Notes: a model not told the origin generated them from the letters alone. Positions 9,626-16,846 are shown, counted from the first letter of the stretch. The stretch: DNA of 22,080 nt from CAZZBK01 sp964652155 (GCA_964652155.1 CAZZBK010000104.1:1-22080), one strand, 5' to 3'. Numbers and translations are program-made.

Positions 9626-9718
9626 TGAACTCACTTTTATCGATAAACGCGCGATTCGAGCTTTTAATTCGGGACTTATACCGTACAATTGCATCGTCAG
9701 TTATTGAAAGTGGATTCA
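9626..9718. promoter_or_regulatory. Divergent control region with palindromic operator candidate
   Basis: The 111-base spacer between the oxidoreductase and regulator genes is AT-rich relative to its neighbours. It contains TTTATCGATAAA (9636-9647), a perfect 12-bp palindrome. Near-inverted 12-mers TGAACTCACTTT (9626-9637) and AAAGTGGATTCA (9707-9718) stand at its two ends and differ at two paired positions. A minus-strand TATAAG (9675-9680) is a possible -10 box for the oxidoreductase; I see no convincing -35 box. GntR/FCD proteins usually bind short palindromes in such spacers and respond to a metabolite of the pathway. Confidence 0.4.
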
Positions 9719-9735
9719 CTTTATCTCGCCAAGTT

Positions 9736-10407
9736 ATGACCGTCAAGCGTGCCGCCGAGAATTTGCCCAACGACGCCACTCGCGTCGACGCGGTCTACGA
9801 GCAAATCCTGCTGGGTATCGTGCGGGGGGAACTCACGGCCGGGGCCGAACTCAAGAGCACCCTGCTCGCCCAGCAGCTTGGGGTCAGCCGCACGCCGGTG
9901 ATTCAGGCCTTGCAGCGGCTCGCCTCGGATGGGCTCGTCAACTTGGAAATGAATAAACGAGCTGTGGTCCGCAGCGGGGCCGAGAACTGGCTCGTCGAAC
10001 TGCACGAGCTGCGCGAACTACTCGAGCCGCCGGCCGCCGCCCGAGCCGCCCAGCACATCACGGTCGACGACCTGGCTCGGCTCGACACCCTGGCCATCGC
10101 GGCTCGGCCGCATTCGAGCGCCGACTGGCCGCAGCTTGCGCAGCAGTTCGACTTTGCGTTGCATCTGACGATCGCCGACCGCGCCGGTAATTTCGCGCTC
10201 CGCGAAGCGATTCGCAAAATTTGGGCCTTCAAGCGGATTTCGTACCTCGCCGCTCCCGAGAAGCCCGAGACCCTTGAGCGGGGCTATGGCGAGCACCTGG
10301 CGCTACTCGAAGCGTTGCGCAACCATGACGCCGAAACGGCCCGGGCCGCGATGCTCTTCCATCTCCGCAGCGCCGCCACGCTGCGGCAGAGCCAGACAAT
10401 CGTGTGA
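9736..10407 (+). CDS. GntR-family transcriptional regulator, FCD subgroup
   Basis: DNA-binding regulator (223 aa). The N-terminal winged helix-turn-helix has the typical LKSTLLAQQLGVSRTPVIQAL recognition region (about residues 39-60), and the C-terminal part is an all-helical FCD sensor domain. FCD metal and ligand residues can be traced in FDFALHLTIA (Asp and His), GYGEHLALLEAL (His) and MLFHLRSA (His). This matches FCD members that bind a metal ion and an organic acid or sugar acid. It is divergent from the oxidoreductase gene, so autoregulation and control of that operon are likely. The stop is followed 14 bases later by the second 52-nt palindrome. Confidence 0.92.
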   Translation: MTVKRAAENLPNDATRVDAVYEQILLGIVRGELTAGAELKSTLLAQQLGVSRTPVIQALQRLASDGLVNLEMNKRAVVRSGAENWLVELHELRELLEPPAAARAAQHITVDDLARLDTLAIAARPHSSADWPQLAQQFDFALHLTIADRAGNFALREAIRKIWAFKRISYLAAPEKPETLERGYGEHLALLEALRNHDAETARAAMLFHLRSAATLRQSQTIV

Positions 10408-10420
10408 GGCCATTGCTTTC

Positions 10421-10472
10421 CCAAGCCGGCGGCTCCGTCGCCGAGATACCGGCGGCCGAGCCGCCGGCTTGG
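10421..10472. repeat. 52-nt palindromic element, copy 2
   Basis: Arms 10421-10443 and 10450-10472 are complementary at 21 of 23 positions around the spacer AGATAC. The right arm is identical to that of copy 1 (8304-8326). It starts 14 bases beyond the stop codon of the regulator gene. It may terminate transcription, though no T-run follows directly. Confidence 0.85.
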
Positions 10473-10488
10473 TGTGATTTGAGCCCTT

Positions 10489-10517
10489 TTGCACACGGCC
10501 CCCCGATCGCCTAGAAT
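10489..10517 (+). promoter_or_regulatory. Candidate promoter of the isomerase-like gene
   Basis: TTGCAC (10489-10494) and TAGAAT (10512-10517) are 17 bases apart. The -10 box matches five of six consensus positions, the -35 box only its first three. The start codon is 45 bases downstream. A promoter here fits with the regulator gene being terminated by the preceding palindrome. Confidence 0.4.
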
Positions 10518-10561
10518 GCCGTCTCACTCGATTTCGACACCCGACGAAAAGAACGCCACCC

Positions 10562-11575
10562 ATGAAAGAACAGCCCGCCGTCATCCTCAGCGGCTTCGCC
10601 GACGAGGCCGCGAATCAAAAGACCGCCGTCCAACAGTTCGCCGCGTTCGCGGCCATGGGGCTGCAATACTTCTCGCTCCGGTTCATCGACGCCGGCGAGG
10701 GGATCAAGAACGTTATGAAGCTCACCAATAAAGAGATTCAGACCGTTCGGCATCTGATGGACGAATATGGCCTGAATGTCGCCACGATTGGCTCTCCCAT
10801 CGGCAAAGTCAAATTGGTCGACGTCGACGACGGCACGAAGAACGCCTACATCCCGTTCAAAAAGTACCTCAAGGACGACGTCAAACGGGCCTGCGAGTTG
10901 GCGCATGCGTTCGAGACCAAGCTCATTCGCGGGTTCTCGTTTTATCATCCGCGAGACACCGACCCCCGACCGCATCTGTCGCAGGCGATCGACCAGTTGG
11001 GGCAGATCGCCGAGACGTGCCACCGCAGCGACCTGACGTTTGGTTTAGAGATCGAAGCGAATTTGATCGGCCAGTCGGGCGAGCTGCTCGTCGAGATTGC
11101 CCGCAAGGTCAACCATCCGGCGATGGTCTTGATCTTCGACGCGGCCAACATTCTGTGCCAAGGCTTCACGGCCGAGGGGGTTTATGAGCAGTACAAGGCC
11201 ATGAAGCCGTACATCGGTTGGATGCACATCAAGGACTATCGGCATCCGAAGCCACCGCAGCGGGTCGGACACATCGACGAAGACGCGATCAAGAACTTTG
11301 TGCCGAGCGACATTGGCCACTCGGGACACGAGGCGATGCTGCGAGACTTTCGCGAGCAGATTCCCAAGCTCGACGCGAAACTCAAGAAGCGCGGCATCCC
11401 GGGCGTGTTCCTGGATTTGGAGCCGCACGTCAAGGGGGGCGGACAGTTTGGTGGCTTCAGTGGGCCCGATGGCATGGGGGTCGCGCTGCGGTCGCTCTGT
11501 CGCGTGCTCGATTACGTGAAGATCGATTACCACCTGCGTGACTTCGACGACATTCGAGCCGCCCGCGGATTTTAA
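10562..11575 (+). CDS. Sugar phosphate isomerase/epimerase-like TIM barrel protein
   Basis: Member of the xylose-isomerase-like / AP-endonuclease-2 TIM barrel family (337 aa). Such enzymes interconvert keto- and aldo-sugars or epimerise keto-sugars using a divalent metal. The expected metal-binding set can be followed: LEIE (Glu163), IFDAAN (Asp193), MHIKD (His222, Asp225) and, near the C-terminus, FLDLEPH (Glu287). No signal peptide is seen. The start ATG 10562 is preceded by a purine stretch (GAAAAGAA) but not by a strong Shine-Dalgarno. It lies next to the regulator/oxidoreductase/aminotransferase group with a separate promoter candidate. Shared pathway membership is plausible but not shown. 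Confidence 0.88.
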   Translation: MKEQPAVILSGFADEAANQKTAVQQFAAFAAMGLQYFSLRFIDAGEGIKNVMKLTNKEIQTVRHLMDEYGLNVATIGSPIGKVKLVDVDDGTKNAYIPFKKYLKDDVKRACELAHAFETKLIRGFSFYHPRDTDPRPHLSQAIDQLGQIAETCHRSDLTFGLEIEANLIGQSGELLVEIARKVNHPAMVLIFDAANILCQGFTAEGVYEQYKAMKPYIGWMHIKDYRHPKPPQRVGHIDEDAIKNFVPSDIGHSGHEAMLRDFREQIPKLDAKLKKRGIPGVFLDLEPHVKGGGQFGGFSGPDGMGVALRSLCRVLDYVKIDYHLRDFDDIRAARGF

Positions 11576-11594
11576 GCAACAGCGAAACTATCGC

Positions 11595-11679
11595 GGGTGC
11601 CATGCCCACGGTTCGACGTGGGCATGCTGGACGAACGGTGCCACACGAGCATGGCCACGCGGACGTGGTCATGGCACCC
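11595..11679. repeat. Two-hairpin palindromic element
   Basis: Hairpin 1 is CATGCCCACG / CGTGGGCATG (11601-11626), a perfect 10-bp stem with a six-base loop. Hairpin 2 is CATGGCCACG / CGTGGTCATG (11650-11673), 9 of 10 pairs with a four-base loop. Outer sequences GGGTGCCATGCCCACG and CGTGGTCATGGCACCC (11595-11610, 11664-11679) are also inverted, at 14 of 16 positions, so the whole 85-nt unit is a palindrome of palindromes. It begins 20 bases after the isomerase-like gene. Confidence 0.75.
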
Positions 11680-11733
11680 TGGCAATCACGCAAGCCATTT
11701 GACCAAAGTGCTCTAAAGCTCGGAGAGTGATGC

Positions 11734-12876
11734 GTGCGTTGGGCTCTGCTGGGAATCGATGACCCGAGCCGTTCATTGAGCCAAGCGCTCATCGAGCGCG
11801 GCCACACACTCGTGTTGGCGGCGCAGATACCGACGCGCGAACAGAGCGCGCTGCGCGCGCTCGCACCCACCGTCGAACTGAGTGACGAGTGGGAGTCGCT
11901 TGTCAATGCCGAGCAGTTCGACGTCGCGCTCGTGGCCGCCGACCGCCTGGACGACGTGCGTTTGGAGACGCTCCGCAAGCTGCTGCAAACGGGCGTGCCG
12001 ATGGTCGTCGTGCATCCGGCGGTCGATGCGATGATCGCGGCCTTCGAGCTGGAGATGATTCGCAAAGATACGCACAGCCTGCTGCTGCCGTGGCTACCGG
12101 GGCGGTTATCGAGCGCGTCGCAGCAGGTGCGCGCCTGGGTGCAACAGGGGGACGGCCCGCTCGGGCGTATCGAGCAGATCGTTTGCGAGCGCTCGCTCCT
12201 TGACCGGTCGGCGACGACAGTGCGTCGCGTGCTGGCCAACGATCTCGATTGGCTCCGGTACGGGTGTGGCGATTTGACCAAAGTGGCCGCCATGACCGCC
12301 GCGACGAAGCAGATTGATTTCGCCAATCTCAGCGTGCAGCTCTCGGGCCCCGCCGGAGTCGTCGCGCGGTGGAGCGTGTTGCCATCGGGGGCTGAGGCGC
12401 TGCGCGTCACGCTGATCGGGTCCGCGGGACGTGCCGTGCTCGTCGAGCACGCCTCGGGCGCGGCGACACTGGCGATCAACGACGCCGCGCCGCAAGCGTT
12501 CCGTCCGCCCGATTACACCACGGAATTGCTCACGCAAGTGCAACGACGGTTGGCGGGGCAGGCGGTTGGGCCCGAGTGGCTCGACGCGGTGCGGGCCCTC
12601 GAGTTGCTCGACGGCGTCGAGCGCTCCGCGCACAAGGGGCGAACGATCGAGCTGCATTTGGATGAGGTCGACGAAGAAAGTACCTTCAAGGGAATGATGG
12701 CCGCGAGCGGTTGCTTACTGCTGTTGCTCGCGTTGTTTGTCGTGATCGTCGCGACGACGGCGACCCATTTAGAAATCCCACTCGCCGACTACTGGCCGTA
12801 TGGGTTGCTCGCGCTGCTTGGAGGTTTCACGCTCTTGCAGTCGCTCAAGCTCGCGTTTCCGCCCAAGGGCAGGTAG
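11734..12876 (+). CDS. Degenerate Gfo/Idh/MocA-like protein with C-terminal membrane anchor
   Basis: 380 aa. The layout follows the oxidoreductase family: a beta-alpha start (WALLGIDDPSRSLSQALIERG), FDVALVAADRLDD, then VPMVVVHPAVDAMIAAFELEM where family members carry the GKHVxxEKP block, then DGPLGRIEQIV and LDWLRYGCGD. But the GxGxxG dinucleotide loop is broken and the catalytic Glu-Lys-Pro is replaced, so a dehydrogenase reaction is unlikely. Two hydrophobic segments at about residues 316-341 (CLLLLLALFVVIV) and 350-370 (YGLLALLGGFTLL) indicate membrane attachment, with the Rossmann-like part probably cytoplasmic. GTG 11734 is supported by GGAGAG at 11722-11727, six bases upstream. Function unknown; possibly a regulatory or scaffolding pseudoenzyme. 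Confidence 0.78.
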   Translation: MRWALLGIDDPSRSLSQALIERGHTLVLAAQIPTREQSALRALAPTVELSDEWESLVNAEQFDVALVAADRLDDVRLETLRKLLQTGVPMVVVHPAVDAMIAAFELEMIRKDTHSLLLPWLPGRLSSASQQVRAWVQQGDGPLGRIEQIVCERSLLDRSATTVRRVLANDLDWLRYGCGDLTKVAAMTAATKQIDFANLSVQLSGPAGVVARWSVLPSGAEALRVTLIGSAGRAVLVEHASGAATLAINDAAPQAFRPPDYTTELLTQVQRRLAGQAVGPEWLDAVRALELLDGVERSAHKGRTIELHLDEVDEESTFKGMMAASGCLLLLLALFVVIVATTATHLEIPLADYWPYGLLALLGGFTLLQSLKLAFPPKGR

Positions 12877-12930
12877 CGGCGATCGCTGCGGGCCTCGTCG
12901 CACTCCAGAAGGATTGCAAAGTCACATGGA

Positions 12931-13049
12931 GGGTGGCCCTGACAACTTGTTGTCAGGGTCGCCGTAGGCGACAAGAGGCGCAGCTTGGTGAAGCTTCCGT
13001 CCCCTCGTGTGGCTTCGCCACCCCGATGAGCAAGTTGTCGGGGCTACCC
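12931..13049. repeat. 119-nt non-coding element with 19-nt terminal inverted repeats
   Basis: The ends GGGTGGCCCTGACAACTTG (12931-12949) and CAAGTTGTCGGGGCTACCC (13031-13049) are inverted copies at 17 of 19 positions. The left end also folds on its own: CCCTGACAA (12937-12945) pairs perfectly with TTGTCAGGG (12950-12958) over a four-base loop. No gene fits inside. It lies between the 3' ends of two convergent genes. The form is that of a MITE or compound REP-like element. I see no clear target-site duplication. Confidence 0.65.
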
Positions 13050-13078
13050 AGGAGACAATGCAGTCCTCCTGCGTCATG

Positions 13079-14620
13079 CTACGGCGCGTTCGCTTGTTCG
13101 ACGAGGCGGGCCCAGTATTGCTTGGCCGACTCGAGTGACGAGATCACCTGCGCGCGCTCGGCGGGGTCGGTGAGCGGCAACTGGCCGATGCGGTCATTCA
13201 CCCAATCGAGAAAGAACTGAGCGCTACGCTTGCTGACGCGCGGTGGCTGGCCCGAGATGCTGACGTACCAGGGTCCGCTGCTGGCAAAGCGATAGGTGTC
13301 GGCCGTCTTGGTGACCACGCGGACCAGAAACCAACCGCTCTGCTTGACTTTGAGCGGCGGAAAATGACCCGTGCGGGCCCACTCGTCGAGCCGCACGCTG
13401 CGAGCCACGCGGCCGTCTTGCACAATTTCGAGGTACTCGATTCTGTCGCGCGTCGTGAGGTTCATCGCCACGTCGATGTCCAACTCTTCCCCCTCGGCCA
13501 GATAAAATGCGTGGCCGGGGAGCTGACCATTGGCGAGCGGTCGAATGAGCGGGCCGTTGGTGACCACGACGCGCCCTTGTCGCACGGCGTCCCACCAGGC
13601 GTCGGGGGTCAACTCGTCGGTGTCGACATGCGCATACACGCGATTGTAGCCGACGGGGTTGTTGCTCACGCCCGAACCACTCCCCGCGGTGGGCGGAATG
13701 CGCAGGCCGCAGTTGAGCACCTGGTAGTACACGTCCTGCGTGGACTCGCCATGCCCGAGCGGGTCGGGAAATCGTTGCTTGTCGCGTGGCCGGCCCGAGG
13801 CTTCGTTCTTCGCCATGCCGGTTCGCAGAAAATGACTGTGGGCGATGTGGATCGAGTTGAGTTCGCCGTGGGCGACCCACACGGGAAAGTCCCAAGCGGT
13901 GGGCTTTTCAGCGGCGACCCACGCGCTCGGTGCCGCCGCGCGTGACTGCCGAAGCACGTCGATGCTGGCGGGATACTCACGCTGAAAGTCGAGCCAAGCG
14001 AGCGGCCTGGGCAGCTTCATGTAGAGCAACGAGCCGCCGCCGCGTTCGTCCTTGCCCGCGAGCGTGTCGTAGCAGCGGTCAATGCCGAAGCGCACGATCG
14101 ACGGCGTCGGCGGCTTCGTGTTGGTCCACTCGGATTTTTTGTTCGACCAAGTGACGACCGACGCGACATGCAAGTCTTCAGCGAGCATGAGTTGCTGCAT
14201 GTCGCGCAGGGGGCGTTCGACATGCAGATCGCCCGACCACCAATGCTCGGCCGCCATGTGGCAAGCGCGCTTGAGTTCGATGGTCTTTTGATCTTCGCCG
14301 TGGTCGACCATCATGAAGTGGCCTGACGATTCGGCGTATTCAGGTCCGCGCTCAACGACGAACGTATAGTTGCCCTTGGGCAGTTCGAGCACGAGTTGGC
14401 CATCAGACTCAAAATGATCGTGCCAGAAGGGCATCTTGAGCGCCTTCTGCACGACGCCAAACTGATTCTTGAGGTGTACGCGACATGGGACCGCCTTGCC
14501 CGACGCTTGGTCGACGAATGTCAGGGTCAGTTTGCCGCCGCCGGGCTTGGCCGCCGAGACGACGGCCGACGCGGCAACGCACAGCGCGAGGCAAACGAGT
14601 ACCGAGCAGCAGCGAAGCAT
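13079..14620 (-). CDS. Secreted CehA/McbA-like PHP-domain protein with altered metal motif
   Basis: 513 aa from ATG 14620; an in-frame GTG at 14629 would add three residues. A signal peptide (LRCCSVLVCLALCVAASAVVSA) directs export. A beta-rich N-terminal domain (LTFVDQASGKAVPCRVHLKN) precedes the PHP-like part, which starts WWSGDLHVERP (Asp131, His133, Glu135). PHP proteins normally have DxHxH here, so the second His is replaced by Glu. Later blocks include WVAHGELNSIHIAHSHF, YQVLNCGLRIPPTAGS and GYNRVYAHV, followed by a C-terminal beta domain. Relatives are presumed metallohydrolases, some acting on phosphoesters or carbamates, but most planctomycete members are uncharacterised. The gene is downstream of the nitrilase-like gene, separated by 208 bases with hairpins, so separate transcription is possible. 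Confidence 0.8.
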   Translation of the reverse strand: MLRCCSVLVCLALCVAASAVVSAAKPGGGKLTLTFVDQASGKAVPCRVHLKNQFGVVQKALKMPFWHDHFESDGQLVLELPKGNYTFVVERGPEYAESSGHFMMVDHGEDQKTIELKRACHMAAEHWWSGDLHVERPLRDMQQLMLAEDLHVASVVTWSNKKSEWTNTKPPTPSIVRFGIDRCYDTLAGKDERGGGSLLYMKLPRPLAWLDFQREYPASIDVLRQSRAAAPSAWVAAEKPTAWDFPVWVAHGELNSIHIAHSHFLRTGMAKNEASGRPRDKQRFPDPLGHGESTQDVYYQVLNCGLRIPPTAGSGSGVSNNPVGYNRVYAHVDTDELTPDAWWDAVRQGRVVVTNGPLIRPLANGQLPGHAFYLAEGEELDIDVAMNLTTRDRIEYLEIVQDGRVARSVRLDEWARTGHFPPLKVKQSGWFLVRVVTKTADTYRFASSGPWYVSISGQPPRVSKRSAQFFLDWVNDRIGQLPLTDPAERAQVISSLESAKQYWARLVEQANAP

Positions 14621-14692
14621 GGGCAGCACACCGAGCGACGAGAGAAGAGGGGTCTCTCAAACGTAGCTTGTGGCGAGGGAGTGGATATCGAT

Positions 14693-14776
14693 TCTCGCTC
14701 CCGCAGGGGAGAGGGGTTAACACCTGTGCTGGTCGTAGCGATTGCGCGCGGCCACCTTCTCCCGACGGGAGAAGGT
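14693..14776. terminator. Two CTCCC/GGGAG hairpins between the nitrilase and PHP genes
   Basis: ACCTTCTCCC (14754-14763) and GGGAGAAGGT (14767-14776) form a perfect 10-bp stem with a GAC loop. A weaker relative, with GCTCCC and GGGGAG cores around GCA, lies at about 14693-14716. Both stand after the nitrilase stop (minus strand) and before the PHP start. No long T-run follows, so Rho-independent action is uncertain. Hairpins of this CTCCC(G)GGGAG type also occur as dispersed repeats. Confidence 0.5.
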
Positions 14777-14828
14777 CTGCGCGCAGCGAACCGATGTTGC
14801 TGAGCTGTGCTGTTCACCGCAGCAAACT

Positions 14829-16184
14829 TTACGGGCGATGGCGAGGCAGTTCGCTCTTGAAGTCGCCGAGGCTGTTCCAGTAGAGCCGCCGGTCGAGGTC
14901 GACCTCGGTGACGGCGACCGTACCCCACTGCTTGGCCTGGGCCAACACGTCGCCGGTCTGATCGTAGACGGCGGTGATCATCCAGTTGCGGTCCACGTCG
15001 GTGTACGTGCTGCTGATGACGTAGACATGATTTTCGCACGCTCGGGCCGCTGCCAGCCGTGGGTTGCAACCCCAGACGGGCCAGGCGATCACCTCGGCCC
15101 CACGATTCGAGAGTTCGCGTGCTGGCTCGGGGAAGAAGCCGTCGTAGCAGACCATCATGCCGACCTTGCCAAAGCGGGTCGTGAACACGGGATACTCGTG
15201 ACCCGGTGCACAGCCGCGCTCGATCTCGCCGCGCGGCAAGCAGACCTTGCGATACTTGCCCGCGATCTGGCCATCGGGCCCGAGCAACACGGCGACGTTG
15301 TACACCAAATGCTCGGCGCGCTCGAGCAGGCCGACGACGATGTGCGTGTTGTGCTGCTTGGCCAGCGCGCCAAAGAACTCGGTCGATGGGCCGGGCATCG
15401 GCTCGGCACAGTCGGCGTAGTCAAGGCCGGTGTTGGCGTAGGTGATGGTCTCGCCGAGTACGATGAGGTCCGCCTTTTGTCGAGCGGCTTCGGCGATGAG
15501 TGGCACGTGCTGCTCGCGATTCTCGGCAGGCGTTTTGCCACGCGGCATGAAATGCACGGCAGCCAGGCGGACCTTGCGCCCCTCGGGTGCCGAAATCGGC
15601 GTGAGTGACACGTCGCTCCAGTCGATTCGCCCTTGCGGAGCCCATTGGCCATGCAACTCGATGACCGCTTGTCGAGCAGCCGTGGGGGTGTGATACACGT
15701 CCGACACCTCAGTCCAGCCGTGAGCGTCGGTGGCTTTGTCGGTCGGGTGCTCGGCCTCGGCGACGGGCTTCCATCCGATCAGGTACCCGCTCACGGCGGG
15801 GTCGTCATGCTTGACCGGCTTGCCGTCGGCGTCGCGCCACAGGATGCGGACCACCGCGCTGCGGCGCGGCACCGCGACGTTCGTCGTGTGACGGTACGCC
15901 GTGAAGCGATAATGTCGGCCCCCCTCGATCGGCAACGTCTTGGTCCAATAGCCGTCGAGTCCCTCGCGCTGGTCATGAACGAGCGACCACTGTCCCTGCC
16001 GCGATCGACCGGCGCGTGGCTCATGGCGGAACTGAGGTCGCAACTCGTCGCGCGGCGCAGCCGACAGCCAGCCTTGCGCGTCGGTCGGGCTTGCTGAGTT
16101 GCTGGAGTCGACCGCCGCGACAAAGGGTCGGGCAAGGGCGAAGGTCGCGATCAGAAACAGCGCAGCCCAGATAAAACGCTTCAT
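14829..16184 (-). CDS. Secreted carbon-nitrogen hydrolase (nitrilase fold) with N-terminal beta domain
   Basis: 451 aa. The C-terminal half is a nitrilase-superfamily hydrolase with the complete triad: Glu245 in VLGETITY, Lys313 in KYRKVCLP, and the nucleophile Cys346 in MMVCYDGFFPEPAREL. Such enzymes cleave amide or nitrile C-N bonds. Residues about 27-210 are beta-rich with aromatic and polar pattern (YWTKTLPIEGGRHYRFTAYR, IDWSDVSLTP), resembling a carbohydrate-binding jelly roll. ATG 16184 is chosen: it gives a signal peptide (MKRFIWAALFLIATFALARPFVAA), and CAGGAG at 16193-16198 is eight bases upstream. The longer frame to 16256 lacks these. A minus-strand TAAAAT at 16225-16230 may be the -10 box. 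Most nitrilases are cytoplasmic, so export is notable. The substrate is unknown. Confidence 0.9.
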   Translation of the reverse strand: MKRFIWAALFLIATFALARPFVAAVDSSNSASPTDAQGWLSAAPRDELRPQFRHEPRAGRSRQGQWSLVHDQREGLDGYWTKTLPIEGGRHYRFTAYRHTTNVAVPRRSAVVRILWRDADGKPVKHDDPAVSGYLIGWKPVAEAEHPTDKATDAHGWTEVSDVYHTPTAARQAVIELHGQWAPQGRIDWSDVSLTPISAPEGRKVRLAAVHFMPRGKTPAENREQHVPLIAEAARQKADLIVLGETITYANTGLDYADCAEPMPGPSTEFFGALAKQHNTHIVVGLLERAEHLVYNVAVLLGPDGQIAGKYRKVCLPRGEIERGCAPGHEYPVFTTRFGKVGMMVCYDGFFPEPARELSNRGAEVIAWPVWGCNPRLAAARACENHVYVISSTYTDVDRNWMITAVYDQTGDVLAQAKQWGTVAVTEVDLDRRLYWNSLGDFKSELPRHRP

Positions 16185-16277
16185 CGGATCGACTCCTGAG
16201 AACAACGAGCAGAACTGACGAACGATTTTAACTTGGCAACCGGCCGCAAGAAACACGTAAGCTGCGTGGCTTAGGTG

Positions 16278-16793
16278 TCACTTCTTCTCGGCGGCACCGT
16301 GAGCATGCGTCGAGAGCCGGCCGACAAAAGCTTTGCCCTTGATTTCCAGGTTGATGCGACCGGTCGTGGTCGGGTCGTCGAGCGCCTCGCAGAGCGCTTC
16401 GCTGACGAGCGCGAAGCAGGAAGACAGCGGGGTCGGGTCTTGGGCGTCGGGCTTGGCTCTCAGGCTGAACTGTTGCGGCTTGCCAGAGGCGACCAGATTG
16501 ATCTTGAGTTCCTGGGCCTCGATGGGCACGGCCAGCTTGGCGGTCGAGTCGAGCACATAGACCGTGATGGTGTGCGTCGCGTCGTCATGAAGCAACTCGG
16601 CGTGATACTCCTCCTTGCCCAACTCGATCAGTTCGCCATGATGCGGTCCCTCGCTGGCGTGGTCATGCTCGGCATGTTGGGTGGGCGCCGCGGGAGCCGA
16701 GGTCTGGGCAGCTTTGTTGCCGTCGCAACCAGCGAGCGTAAGACAGGCGAACGAGATCGAAAACAGCACAAAACCAAGAACGGAACAACGCAT
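16278..16793 (-). CDS. His-rich lipoprotein of the metal-efflux operon
   Basis: 171 aa. The signal peptide ends in the lipobox LAGC with the lipidated Cys23; the next residue is Asp, which in E. coli retains lipoproteins in the inner membrane. A His-rich stretch (HAEHDHASEGPHHGE) follows, then a compact beta-rich domain (ITVYVLDSTAKLAVPIEAQELKINL) and a His-containing tail (STHAHGAAEKK). It is the last gene of the operon, 53 bases after the RND pump gene, so periplasmic metal binding or delivery to the pump is a reasonable inference. No named family was recognised with confidence. Confidence 0.85.
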   Translation of the reverse strand: MRCSVLGFVLFSISFACLTLAGCDGNKAAQTSAPAAPTQHAEHDHASEGPHHGELIELGKEEYHAELLHDDATHTITVYVLDSTAKLAVPIEAQELKINLVASGKPQQFSLRAKPDAQDPTPLSSCFALVSEALCEALDDPTTTGRINLEIKGKAFVGRLSTHAHGAAEKK

Positions 16794-16846
16794 GGATTAG
16801 CTCTTTCTTTCAAGTGAAGGTTTGGACATCAACCGTTGAGACGCAC

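Noticed and set aside
12877..13078. Possible small gene between the convergent genes
   Set aside because: The sequence is dominated by inverted repeats, and the frames through it are extensions of shadows with no start signal.
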